DNA from: Norana najaformis
Lineage: Eukaryota; Annelida; Clitellata; Crassiclitellata; Hormogastridae
DNA length: 64,000 bases
Reading direction: 5' to 3'
NCBI GenBank assembly: GCA_964023275.1
Contig: OZ029919.1
Coordinates: 8,823,202-8,887,201, forward strand
How positions within the stretch are numbered: the first letter of the stretch is position 1; every line of letters starts with the position of its first letter. Under the pieces are notes generated by a model, which made no database searches, was not told the DNA's origin, and saw nothing but the letters and a program-made list of their open reading frames with translations. Shown here in pieces: positions 46,401 to 60,953 of the stretch. Position numbers and translations under genes: made by a program.

Positions 46401-49400
46401 GAACAACTGCAACAGCCAGCATTCACACCAATAAATCCGTGAAATCAAATAAATCCATTGCGCAAGCAAAAAATGCGTGAAATAACATGAATCTGTTATC
46501 ATACTGCACAAAGCATCAGTCGATGGTCACTTCTAAGTGAACAGCATTCCAAAATCTATTGGACAGAACTAGTCAAGGCCATGAGGCCAGAGTCCAGAAG
46601 GCAGTTACAGAGGATAAGCAATCTTAAAAAGATGAGACTTCAGTCCAGGCTTAAACAAAATCCCTGAACCTGCAGAACAGAAAGAAACAAGTATTCCAGA
46701 GCAGTAGGCCAGAGACCGAGAAAGAGAAGAAATCCAGTACCAGTCAGGCACAGGGTACAAGCGTCAAAATGTCCAGTGAGTCAGTGCAGTATTTCTGAGT
46801 CTGAAAGGTAAGCAAAGATGAAAGATGAGTGGGCTGGTTTGTTGGCAACAGTAATCTCATGCACCTTGGAGATGAAGTTCAGGGTAGAAATGGGGCAACA
46901 TCACGATGTGGGCGTAGCAAGAAGGAAAACAACCTTCAATGAGGAAGACGTTGGCAAAAGAATGAGCGATAGGGCCCAAAACGTCAAAACATCCCTAAGA
47001 AGGGTGGTTGGAATCAGTTCACTCATGTGACTCGATACAAGCAGAGAAGGCATGAAATTAGTGAGTCACTGCCTAAGTTTTCAAATGCCATTTGTGGCTC
47101 TTCATGACTTCTTCACAACACATAAGCAGTGTTTTCTGTGAAAGAGTAGGTGGCAGTTGATCGATTTCTACCTATTGCTCGTTAGGTCTTTTTCCTTCTT
47201 TTTGCCCTTATGCAGTGAGTGTGATCCAAGGGGCACAGCACCTGCACTCGATGTCTGACTGCGCTCTGAACCCCGTCTTGTGTTCCACGAGAAAGCAATG
47301 CATTATCAGTAAAAGATTCCCTCACTCACGTACACAAATCACAAATATTTCAAACTAATACAATTAGGGCAAATGATCACAATTATCAAGATGAAAATAG
47401 TAACCAAGGCTACAATAATCATTACAGCAATAATCAGTACCATACCTTCAGCATGAAAAGAAAGAAAAGATGAGTAACAACAACGATGATCTTAAATAAA
47501 AAGGAGTATTAAGCATGATGAAAATTAAGTTTATCATATGAAGATCGGTGAATTACAATAAACGACAATGTTGGTTACACAGAATATCAATGGGCCTAAC
47601 AGACTGCAACTAAGTCATCATAAAATGAAGCTGATGAACGATGATGTCTCTAAGACAATTATAAGTTTTGCAACTGAAAAACAGTTCGGAACAGAGCTAC
47701 ATAAATTCTTCTGGACAGTCTGACAAACTTACTCAAGTTATCTCAGGCTCTAAAATATTTTAAACCAAAGAATTAAGATCACCAATTATTATCACTGTCA
47801 ATATCATAGTCATCTTTGCCATCATCAGTGTCATCATCATCATCGTCATCGTCGTCATCATCATCATCGTCATCATCATCATCTTTGTGCGGTGATTGCA
47901 CTATGTGACTTTGTTGTGTCATGTGACTTGAGTAGTTAGTGCCATCAAATGGTGTAACGTGAGTTTTAATAATCAGAAACTAAGATTGGTGTAAAATGAT
48001 AAGAAAAACTGATACAGATTACCAACAATAAATCTCTCAGCATAACAGCATTTAAATAACGGATCAAAATATTTCCATACATTACTTCATTAGCGAAATA
48101 ATGAACTACTCATATTAGCCATCAGAGTCCTTTTCCGATGGCTCTGCAAAAGTCCTCAACTGCATACACTACAAGTAGCTTCTTCCTATTGTAGATGCAA
48201 CATTAGATGGAACATAAGAAGGCATGGCTAAGTTAAGCGGTAACGAGTCCCAGCCACTGTTTGGATTGATAAACATCCATGGTTTACCAGGTCATCTGGG
48301 CCAATGCAACTCTCCATCCTTTAGGGTTTGGAAATTGAGTACCAACACAAATTTGAAGGTTAAAAATTGTCTTGTTACGGTCATGTTTGTGCCTCAGTCA
48401 AAAATCCTGTTGACCCTACCATAGTCATCTTTGCCATCATCAGTGTCATCATCATCTTAGGAATTTCTTAAGAGGTGCACAAACATGTTTATGTGTTTAT
48501 CCTTACCTTCTTACCTTTCATTACAGTAATGGTAATCATAATTTCGAAATGTTTGAAAGTTTTACTTTGAAGCTAAGCATAGGGCATCAACTTATTCACG
48601 AGTGCAGTGTCCAGTCATAGGGGTCATTGGTCACAGGTGCTATGGGAAGAATAAAGTCCAACTGCCAGAAGGCCAGAGAGAGAAGGAGACAGAAGAGCTG
48701 TTATGGTGGGTTGTGTTTAGGTTGAGACAAAATGGGAAGGCAGTGGATTTGGTGGATTTGGGTAAGACTTCTTGAAAAGGAGGGAGTTTAGTTTTGAATG
48801 GAATGCCTGAGGAGCAATAGATAGATATGGGCATGAGAAGGAGAATGGTAGGTAATGACAGAAAGGACATAGGAATGGATAACTATTCAGTCTGTTATCA
48901 GTCTGACTCCATTTTAATAGTTGTTAGCAGCATTCACAAAAACGCAGATGATATTTAGATGCAATTTAATAAAATGTAATAATGTAATGTGCTTGTAATG
49001 TAATGTAATATAACTGGACGCTTATAGCAAAAGCCAAGGAAAGGCATTTGGGAAAATGTCCCGCAGAAATATAAATTACTGCAATGACTTTTGAAAATAA
49101 TTAAATGTTACCAAAAACGAAAGAAACCTAGTATCATCAAAGGTGAAGTCAAACATCTGTGACATAAACAAAAATTATGCATAATAATGCACTACAAGTA
49201 TGGCACTGGTTGCCATGTGAGCAGTTGCCATGGTGATGCCATGCATCCTACCTCCCCATCCATGTTTCCTGTTCCTCCATGGAACGAGGACCGTCCAAGC
49301 AATCCTTTTCGTAATTTACCTTATTTGGTAGGGAATTATTTCCCTCGCAAAATCTGTTGCGAATTTTAATACCAACAAATTATTTTATTATTTAGATATC

Positions 49401-52400
49401 TGCTATTCTGAATAATATACGTAGTAACAACAACTAGCCTGTTGCAAGCAGAGCACTGCCTGTTAGTTCGACAATATGTCCCTTCTGGTGAAAATCCCTT
49501 CTTGCTAAATTCACCTAAAACCTTCCCTGCTCCCTGTCTCTCCTCCTCCCCTCTCTTCACCATTTATTCCTCTCCCCTCCCCAACCACCTCCCTCTCCCT
49601 AGCTAAGAACAAAGAAAGTACTATGTTCTCATATCATTTGTAAGATGGCATTCGTGTTATATGTTGGCTGTTCTACATGCACTAAATGGATCAAGGACCA
49701 CACATTCCTAAGCCTTTTGTTATACAGATAACAATAAGATAATGCAAAACACAGATATTATTAATAGTCTAACACAGATAATATTAACAGTATTATTAAT
49801 GGATCCACTGAATGTGGATTGTCAGGAGTGTCAGGCAGGTAGACAATCGGATGGTAAGAGTAGACGGTGATATTTATAACTCTAGTCATGTACAGTCTTA
49901 ATCTATACCACCTTATAACCAAAGACTCATAACACTCATCTAGATAACAAATATTTTGCATGAAAGCTTTTGTCATAACGAAATGCTTCACGAAGTAATT
50001 TAGCATACCGATCAGGGGTAAGATCTTTTTGTTTTTTCCCTTTTTTGCCTTTCTTCTTACCACCTTTCTTCTTCTTCTTTCCTGACTTTCCCTTCTTGGC
50101 TTTCTTTCCCTTGTCTCGATCGATTGCCTGTCACAACAGATGAGAAAAACATTTTAACTGACATCCATTCAATATTGTTCTTTGAAAATCATTTCCTTGC
50201 CTTAATTCCTCAATAACTCCAGTATTTTTCTCCTCTTGGTAAATCTTGTATCACATGCGAACAATCTAAGTGACCCCCAAGCCATGATTTATGATAAGAA
50301 ACAAGAATGGCCGCAGAAACATCACGACAAATATCCTTGGCTTCTAGTAAACTGAGTTAACTAACAAATCTGATGTCTCCTCATCTTCTTTCCCTCCTCC
50401 TTATTCTATTCCATTTTCTATTCCTCCTCCATATCCTCCGTCTGTGATTCGGCTCTTTATGCATGAACTTACTTGGCTCTATATAAAAGTTTGCCTTTAC
50501 ACTAGCTCTACACTATCCATGAAACCTTGAAGCCAAATCTTTATCACTGACTTGCATCACACCAACCGCATTTAATTAAACTTGAGAACAAAAGCATATA
50601 CATGTACAGGTAAAAGTGTGCAGGATCTGGTATGACTGTATCATAGAAGAATTATGTCAATATAAATAATTGGTGATCTAAAAATTTAAAGGTACATAAT
50701 TTTATGATTTGAAGTGAAACCTTTGTAACATATTAAGTTTTGTGAGTAAATTTTATCATGAGAAGCAGGTGACTTTGAAAAAACGAGTGTTGAAAAACAT
50801 TAGCGGAGCTGAAACTAACGAGCATCGATAGCTTGAGTAACTTGAGGATCTAATGTTTGTTTATGTGACATACTAAATGATGCGCAGCACATATTATGTG
50901 ACTAGATAACATAATATTTTATTGCACTTATAACAATTTCACAGCAGTAGTAATAAGTTCACAGGAACAGTACAACAGGAGCCAGATGAAATGCTACACC
51001 TATCTTATACAACACCTGGCAGCTTTTTCTAATTAATCGTAATCTTAATTGTAATCGTAATCTCAAAATTTCTACAGTGTAATTAGTAATGCTCTGACAT
51101 GCATCTTAAATAATTAAATTACATGAGGATGGCAAGTGACCCTTTAACCCTGCATATAGGGTGTTCACCTCAATAATACTGTACCACTAATACCACATTA
51201 TTGCAAAAGTCAGCAACTTGTAAAACAGGTCAGCTTGAATGTGCACTGTTTCAGCATAGCAGTGAAATACGACGACATGGTTTTGTGCAACTATAGACGA
51301 CCTGATTCTACCTGATGGATTCTCTGTTAGAATTTTGCAATCAACAAACAACAAAATAAATTAAGTAAATTCTGTCTTAAAATATGTTTTCGATCTCTGT
51401 GCCACAATGTTCAATTTCTACTGTGGTGGATGTTTATTTGTTGGCAATTTTTATAACTTTTTCTGCATTTCAGAAGTTAATATGCAAACTAACAGTAATT
51501 ATATAATACCAAGAATTTATGTAGTCTACTTTTCATAAAATATTTGTAACATAACAGTCATATTTTTCTATTCACAATTCTGTTCTATCCATAACTCTGT
51601 TCTACTGGGGCATTTGAATTGCACTTTGAACATGACATGCATGAATTCTTTCTATTATTTTAAACATTTTATTAAATTATCTTCTCCAGCAAAAGATTTG
51701 TATTTTTGAATGAAAGTGGATCGTGGGTTTCTTTTTCATAAACAAATCCTACCATTTTAAGGTTTTTTAGTTCTTGTCGCATAAGTTCATCGACCTGAAC
51801 GCGTATTTCGCTTTCCACCTCCAGTCGTTTTTCCTCTTTAATCAGCTCCACGTCATGCTTCTGGCTGAAATTCTCCGCTTCATCCCTCACTGCCCAAATT
51901 CCTGAAATGATTATCATACACATAATTTTTTGATTTATGAGTCACATTAGTTGGGTCCTGAACTTGACCCAATTTTGCATACAGAAATTTTAAGTTTATT
52001 GCACACAAGACTATAAATGATCAGCTTTTTCATAAACATCTTTTGTATAACTGAAACATTTAAAATTTTATGGTAAATTAATGTACTTTAAGATAACAGG
52101 AAGAAGATCAGTTCATTTAAAGGTGCCTGAATATGGTTCGTATACCGTTTGTTACTATAGCCAAGAGATTTGTATCCTGGGTTAGCATGGTTATTATACT
52201 GTAATTTGAATTGTAAATTTATAATTAAATTTATATGCTACAAAATTAAGTCAGAAATATAAATTCAGAGTCATAAATGCTGCATAATTTTTTATATATA
52301 TAACAAACAGAACATTTTCTCTGCATAACTTAAAGTTGCATAGATACTACAACGTCTTGTTAATTGTAAATTCTTTCCAAAATACTTACCACCATATGTG

Positions 52401-55400
52401 TCAGATCCTTCCTTGATGGCAGGTACAAAGCTTGATGAACCCATTTTCCAGCCCTCATCTTCATCCTAAGTTTAGAAATCCCATATATTTAATCAACGCC
52501 ATGCTTAGCTAACCATTGGAATTTAAAGTTATATGAACACCTATAAATTAAGTGTTCCAGCAATTAAATATTCTTTAAACAAAGTTGTAAAAAATTATTC
52601 CACATTCGAAGCAAAATCGTTATGTGTTTCTTGAAAAAATACTGAAACAAGGCTTTTAAATGCACAGATAAAGTTTAATCAGGGCTAAATGAAGCGTAAC
52701 TCTGAAAACCAAAAGACACACACAAGGACACAAAGGACATACACAAAGACATGATATCTCTGGGACATCGGGCTGGGAGCGATGAGTCTGTCTTGAAGTG
52801 GCGCTACATAAATTCTCAGTTACAAATACAAGGTTAATAACTGTTCTGAAATGCAAATAGCACAATTAAGTCAGAATTAGGTGCTGGTAAGTAATTAAAT
52901 GGTTGATAAAATGAAAGCAATGATAATTGATTAAAAACAGCTATAACCAGCAATTATTTCAATCAAATTGTTTCAATTTTGGTGCCAATATTCATAATGA
53001 AACATTATGCATAACAAACCAAGAATTTTGGAGTCACTGCCAGTAATGGCAATCATTATTTACCCAAGGTAGAAAACAATCGTTAGGATTACAAAATATC
53101 CAGAAACTATTAATAAAATCTACATTTACAAAGGGTCTTTCAGCATGTGCTATTTATCCAACAGCTGAATAATGCCTTGTTGAATGTAACTTTGGTGGTT
53201 TTTTGTTGGTTGGGGAGGGTTGAAAGTACTGCTAAGGAGACAATACTAAGCAAATGTCCAACTGCCTCACATTACAACATACAAGTTTAAATAAAAATCC
53301 AGTTAATCTAACTGCTGCAGATAATATAAAGTTACATTCATATAATAAGTATGTTGATGTACAGTTAATTGGTACAGTTGATACTGGTTTGTTGCAAAAA
53401 CCCAGGTTCAGGACAATTGTAGGATCACGTGCCTTTAACTGTTGTGCTCCTCACTTTGGTATTGCCTACCACAAAAGGGTCCATCTTGCAAACTCCCTAT
53501 CATCTTTTAAATCACTTGTTAAGACTCAATACTTCACCCTGGCTTTTGCATGACTCCATCTTGGACCCTAGCAAATATACATCTGCGCCTCAGATTTAGG
53601 TTTACTGACATTGCACGCGTTACAAGTGCTTTAAATAAATAAATAAAAAATAAAAGCTTAAACTAATTGTCAACAGATTGGACTGGATTAGAATATGATT
53701 TTAGGAATGTTGAGGTCTTTAAGAAACAAATTTTGCAGGCAGTAAATTGCTAAAACATGAAAAACCACAATACACAATCGTACATTAATAGCAACAGTCA
53801 CACCGTGAGACATGTTATTCTCATGTGATACAACACACGATGTTTTCACACTGTGAGACATGTTATTCTGATTATGTGATAGAACACATGATTTTTTCAC
53901 AATGTAAGACGTTATTCTCATTATGTGATATAACAAATGTGTTTTTTTAACACTGAGAGACATGTTATTCTCAGTAAGTGATACAACACATGTGATTTTA
54001 ACATGAAAAGCAGTGCAACCATCGAACTCATCTTACTGTATCATCCTTAGCTCTTGGCTTGGACCACATGGGCAACAAAGACTCTCTTTCCTGCCCAGCA
54101 GAATATTTAACTAAGATATTATTAGAAGAACCATTCAAAGGTAAGCTAAGCAAAACACTCATTTGTAGCATAGCACGTGATCATTGATCACTCAAAGTTA
54201 GATCTCACAGGCATGATCCTCGGTTTAAAGGATCACCTTTCAGCTGAAGCACAAACATGATAACAGCAATCGAACAATTGGACAACCATATGCCTCACAT
54301 GGACCACCAACAAACTTCGTATGATCTGTAATCTACTGCATTGTAAATTGCTGAAGCTCGTCAACACCAAACAATAGTTGCCTAGAGAAAACTCTCCAGC
54401 TTATTCAACAATGCTTAGTCAAAAGAAATTTGCAAGAACCAAGTCACTGGGTCAACTTCAGTACGTACCAGGTCTACTTCCAGAAAGGTGAGGCCCATGT
54501 AGCCAGTGTGTGGCTGAAGTGGGAAATGTCATGAATACTGACACGATAGTGAAAGAAGGAAATCAGATAGTTAAGATTTCAGATGCTAAGTCTGAATGAA
54601 ACGTTCTGGAGGAATTTCAGTTGCACGGTTTGAATGAAATGTTCTGGAGGAATTTCAGTTTCAAGGTTTGAATAGTTTCAAAATGTTCTGGAGGAATTTC
54701 AGTTTCAAGGTTTGAATGAAATGTTCTGGAGGAATTTCAGTTTCAAGGTTTGAATGAAATGTTCTGGAGGAATTTCAGTTTCAAGGTTTGAATGAATTGT
54801 TCTGGAGGAATTTCAGTTTCAAGGTTTGAATGAAATGTTCTGGAGGAATTTCAGTTTCAAGGTTTGAATGAAATGTTCTGGAGGAATTTCAGTTTCAAGG
54901 TTTGAATGAATTGTTCTGGAGGAATTTCAGTTTCAAGGTTTGAATGAATTGTTCTGGAGGAATTTCAGTTCCAAGGTTTGAATGAATTGTTCTGGAGGAA
55001 TTTCAGTTTCAAGGTTTGAATGAAATGTTCTGGGGGAAAGGGCAAGTAAGAGTTAGAGTCCATAGACACTGACACAAGGAGAATGAAGTCTTTTGTGAAT
55101 TCATTACATAGATACACCAAGATTTGAATCTCAGATGCAGAGGGAAATGGCAAACACCTTAACAGTTAAAGGTTAATTAAATAAAATTTAAAAGCACCAG
55201 TTGTTTTAAAACCAATGGCCCCATCTTGCTGCTCTGCTGCCTCTGTTTTGTTAAATGTTGCTATGTAAGATGGCTTGCATTATCTGTATTCCAATGGTAA
55301 TAGAAACTATGAGATTTATTTTGCATTAACACAATGTATTAGCTTAAGCACATATAATCCAAATGAAGAAAATTTGAAGAAACATTCAGCTGTTAATTTA

Positions 55401-58400
55401 GTAGGTAAGTGCATAATGTTGTATAGTGAATTTTTTACTTACATCTTTCTTTCCTTTTTTCCCCTTCTTCTTTTTCTCTTTTTTGTCTTTCTTTTTCCCT
55501 TTTCCTTCTTTCTTACCCTTTTTGCCCTTCTTTCCACTTTCTTCTTCCTGTAAAATTTTATACACTTGTCAAGAAAGAATCAAACATCCAGAAACAAATA
55601 TCTGAAATTGTGCAACAAAAGCAAATGTAACTATTACAACAATTACAAAAAAATTGAGCAGTTTAGTCATAATTCTGGAACCACTCAACATTCCTATTTT
55701 TCAACAGCTACTAAAATTACTGATTATTATTGATTCACTCTGGAAACATTTATCCTTGACTGAACCAGACCGCTTCCTTGTCTTGCTAGACTGATCAGCT
55801 GAATTTTTACCAAAATTATGCTAATGTGTCACACAGCTGTACGTACAACCACTATATGTTAAACAACAACATGAAAACTACTCAAGCTTACCAAAAGCTT
55901 CACTATGTAAGTTAATGTCTAATACTATATCAGCATGGAACTGCTAGTGCTATATAAATTACACAATCCATCAGAAAGCACGACTGGAAAACAAGTAGAA
56001 CCTTGGCTTTCAGTTCTGCTTCTACTTCTGCTGGGTCTTTCTCTTTGAAAATGACAAGTGATCCCCCCTCTTCTTCTGCTGGATATTCCGGAAAACGACC
56101 AATCGCATCTCTGTAAAAAAATAAACACAATTTTTTAAAGTTATGTTCAGTTAAGTGTCCCAACATATTTTAGAATGATGAACAATTAGATTAGTGTCAA
56201 AATGGCCAAGATGTAGCCGCTTGCCTTGCAATGCAGAATGTGTAGGTTCAAGCTTTCCCTAAGATCCGCAATGTGCGGAGTTTGACAAAGCCTTTCATGC
56301 CAACAAATCTTTCAGTAGATGGTGGCATTAAATAGTAAGCATTTCATTATACCATAAGGCAGAAAAATGACAACGAATGTCACAGTAGTGCTACATACAC
56401 AGGGTGTAAGTTGCATAAAATGTTAAAATGTTTACAAATGTCGCCAGTAAAGTCCAAAGTACAGTTGTAAAAATTGCTGCGAAGGAGTAACGAAATGGTG
56501 AAACATAGCAGGTCTTAACAAAGCAATACTTAAATTCAATTCAATATAGATTAAGCATTCTGAAAATAGATATATCCCCATTCAAAAGTAGTAAAAACTG
56601 CAACAATACAATGCCCAAGTATAGGAGATATTCAGGCAAACTTAGCTAATTCTGACCTTTTCAGGAAATCCCACCCTGAACCATCAAATCTGCTGCCTTC
56701 CCATTTCTCTCAGCTCAAACACAACCCACCCTAACAGCTCCTTCCCCCTTCTCTCTTTCCCCCCTTCTCTCTTTTCCCCCTTCTCTCTCTGGTCTTCTGG
56801 CAACCAGACTTGGTTCTCGACATGGCATCACTGGACAAGTACACTGACTTGTTGACACATGGCTCATTAATAAGCTGGTGTGCTGCACATAGCTTCTAAG
56901 TAGTGCTTTCGAAATCTGAAGTTTACGATTACAATTACGATTACTTTTAAAGCAAATAGAGAAATATAAAATGCCACAAAATTGAATTGCAAAGTAAAAA
57001 TGTTGCACCTGCATTCAATGAACCATTGCCGTATCTGATCCATGAGCGTTTCCTTCACATCAGGACCTTCTGTCTCTCGGATCTTCTCCTTCACAGAGAC
57101 AAGAGCTTGCTGGTACTCCTGCTCGTGTACCTCCTGCACCTTCCGACGGTCAGTCTCATATTTTGTGGCCAGTACTTGTGGTGTAACCTTATTAGGAGGG
57201 ACTGGTGCAGGGTACTGGAAAAACAAGTCACACAGAGCTGTGGAAAACAGATTTTGGTAGACATAAACAACACTGATTAGCAGAATCACAATGATCTGAA
57301 GAAACAATTAAAAAATATGAATATCATAATCATTATTAGCATTATAGTCATCATGATCATCTTTTTTATCATTATCATTCTCATAATCTTCATTACTGGA
57401 ACTAAAATAATAAGTTAATTATCATTTAGTAGGAACTGTTTAATAATAATACTATAACACAGTAATGTAATATTATATACAGTATAATAACATACTACAG
57501 TGTAATATAATATTAATTATATTTAAACTAGAAATGATACATATCAGTTTTTACCATGCCAATGAAAATCATTTCCTCATCACGTTCTTTTCTCGTCCTC
57601 TTTCGCTGAGCGCATCCTTTCCAAAGCTGAGTCAGAACATAAACAGATTCTGCATTCATAAGACCAAAGTATATCCGTCTCTTACAGTTTTTAAATTGCT
57701 CATTATACATATATCATAATCACAAGTGTAATCTTGAGATTACTGCAGTGCTCAAAGAATGCTAAGTCATAGGAACCACCTTCTTCACAGGCATTCAGTC
57801 AAAACAAAATCAATAGACAGGTAAGGTCAGGTTCAGTTCCAGGTCAAAGCCTTGACAGTGATGTTGTTGGGCCCACAAGTGGCCCATAGACGTCCACAAG
57901 TTGCCATTAGTGGCACAACATAAGCTTGTTCTGGACCCATTGAATGTGGCTGTCTGGGAGTGTCAGGCAGGTAGACAATCAGAAGGTAACAGTTGACTGT
58001 GATATTTGTGACTCTAGTCATGTACCATCTTAATCTATATCACCTAACAACCAAAGACTCATAACACTCATTTAACTTTGCAGTCACCTAATAACCAAAG
58101 ACTCATAACACTCATTTAACTTTGCAGTCACCTAATAACCAAAGACTCATAACACTCATTTAACTTTGCAGTCATATGCATTATAATCCTATCTAATTAA
58201 TTAACTTTTCAGTCATATGCATTCTGATCTGACCCAATCAATCAGACTCTTATCAAACTCAACACAATCTCACATAAACCTGCATATTCAAAGCAAATCC
58301 AATTAGTTCTAATTGTCAAAACTGTTTTGTAATAAAAACTATTATTTTTATTTAAAGTTAAGTTACACTTAACTTTAAGACTTAACACACAAGGTGGAAA

Positions 58401-60920
58401 GCTCAATTCAGTTTTCTAAATTGTTCCATTTCACCAGAGCTGGTCCAACAGCACTCCTGAATGGAAAAGTTAAATGGAGCTACATACATTTTCTGTAACA
58501 TTACATTACACTCAAAACGTTTCAGCTGTCCAGGTGCTGGATTTCACCCACTTTCTGAATCCTGATGGCAGCCACTTCAGGGTCGAGGGTAGGAGCCCCA
58601 CGAGTGGCGGCCAGTTTCTCCCGCTCTTCCTGCTGTCGAATTTCTTTCATGAATTTTGCCCTCAGTCGCCCCTGACGTGCCCTCTCGTGAACCTGAATGA
58701 CCCGGATGGCTTCCTCCATTGTCAGCTTCACGTCTTCCTGACCCTAAATTCATCAATAGCTATGCAGGTAATGCAGGTGCAGTGTAATGTAATAAAATCT
58801 GAAGTGATCTTAAGTGATGTAATCTAGCAGACGTTTTAACAGTGCCAAGTTCTGAATCCCAGTCCTACAGTAGCTTCAATGAAGATGCACAAAATGCAGT
58901 GATACACTGCTGATGAGTTTGTCTTGAAGAGGCATTATATAAATTTGTCATCACAATTACAATTACTATAACAATGACCACAAACTGGACCTTACTTCGT
59001 CAATGAATTAACAATTTGTGTGACTAATGTAACAGCAATAAAGACCATATTTCATAACATACTTAAGTTTCTATATAAATGCCTCAGCATGTGGTAGAAT
59101 ATGATATCAAGTTGTGCGACATTTGGAAAATCTATGCAAAAGTACTGCAAAATAGACAAGAAATAACAACTCCTAAAATCATAGAGAAGTATATAATAGC
59201 AAAACAGCTTCACTTATATGATAATTAAAATGAGCATAATCTGGAAAAATGTATACAAAATAGAATTCAACTTACAAGTCATCCAGCAGCACAGAAAGTA
59301 GAAAAACAGAAGTTTATATAATAGTAAGCAAGTAAAGTAAGTAATGCATTTGCTAACATGCCATATGTCCATCGACTGAGCGAGGAATTGTATAAAGCTA
59401 TGACTTTATGCTTTTCGTTACACCCAAACACTGATTCTTAGAAATAAAAAGTATCCAGCAGTTGACAAAGAAACAGTTCAAATTCAGGAGTAAAACGCAA
59501 AATATTTTACATTCAAATCACAACTATTACTGATAATAAAAAGCTACATTTGCAATAACATTATTATCAGTAACATTATTTTTTACTGCTACTAGCATTA
59601 AAAACAAGTTACATGTATTTAAATTTTTGTAGTTGAAGAAAGTTTAGACCCAGAAATTAGACTAAAAATAAAAAATACAGCATTTAAAATATTTAAAAAT
59701 GCTTCAGTGGTTATTGTGACAACTGACCGCATCTTTGTCAAGAGAGCCAAGTTTTGCAAGAATCTGTCCAAGCAACTTTTCTCTCTCCTTTAGAGCTTTT
59801 GCTCGTTCATGTGTGAAATATTTTGGTATCGGCATTTCGATGTCAGTCTACAGCAAAAGCAACAACATAACATTCAAACGTTTCAACCTGCAAACACTAC
59901 AGATCAAATCACTGAACTACATATTTTTAAATTGTGAATCAAAACAACTCATTGTGCTAACCAATTTTTGACCCTTCAAACAGAAACATTTGAAGGAGCA
60001 CTGAGGAGCACTAATGTAATGTCAAAGGGAATTTATTTAGCTCCTTTTAAACTTTTCTATTCAGAGGTGCTGCTGGACCAGCTCTCGTGAAATGGAACAG
60101 TTTAGAAAACTTAATTGGGCTTTTCATGTCGCGTGTTAAGTCTTAGTGTTAAGCATGACCTGACTTGGTTGGTGTCCTGTGCTTAGCTTTAGGGCAGTGA
60201 TTTAAAATTTCACGATCATGAGTAAAATTCCTTAGTATATAGACTTGTGCATCTGTAAGGGACAGTCTGCATGCTACTACATTGCATGTTTACAGAACTT
60301 GTCTCCAGTGGAGAGAAGGCTTTAATTCTCTTCTGGTTTTTTGTCATTTTTCTTCCGAGTTTTTGCATGTTTTGGTTGCATTTTTTAGTCTGCCTAGTGT
60401 GAAATAAAGTGTATGTAATATTAAGCAAGATGAAGCTGTAGGCCTCTTCAGTTAAACTAACATGAAATCTTCAACAGAGCTATTTATTCATAACAAACAT
60501 AACATCAGTTGATGGTTGCAATAAAACTGTGGTCCATGCTTAGAATCTGATGGATGGGCCAAATTGAAATCCAAGAGGTCAGCAAGACTTAATGGATGAC
60601 CATTCCTTTATCTCAGCAGAAAATTTCCTATCAAGTTCAGACCAAATTCAATTTATTGGCAGATGATAACTGAGCATAAATATTATCTCACCATGCACCT
60701 TTGTGTAATAAATAGAACAGAAGTATGTAATAGAATAATAGAATTATGACAATGATTTGATTCATCGCATGAACTCACCAACACTTCACCCCTTCCAATT
60801 TCTGCGTGGGTTTTTCACTCAAAACTAAAAACACTCCTCTTCTACAGATTCTATCTTGATTCCTCTTCTTCTCCTTCTTTATCCCACTGCTCCAATTCCA
60901 AGCACCAGCCACCATAGCAT

Positions 60921-60953
<33 letters not shown>

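Noticed and set aside
48224..48424. 66-codon ORF in an IQCA1 intron
   Set aside because: Sits between the 36-bp direct repeats, on the opposite strand to the gene, with no family resemblance.
54591..55034. CRISPR-like array
   Set aside because: Units are contiguous with no unique spacers, in a eukaryotic intron: a minisatellite.
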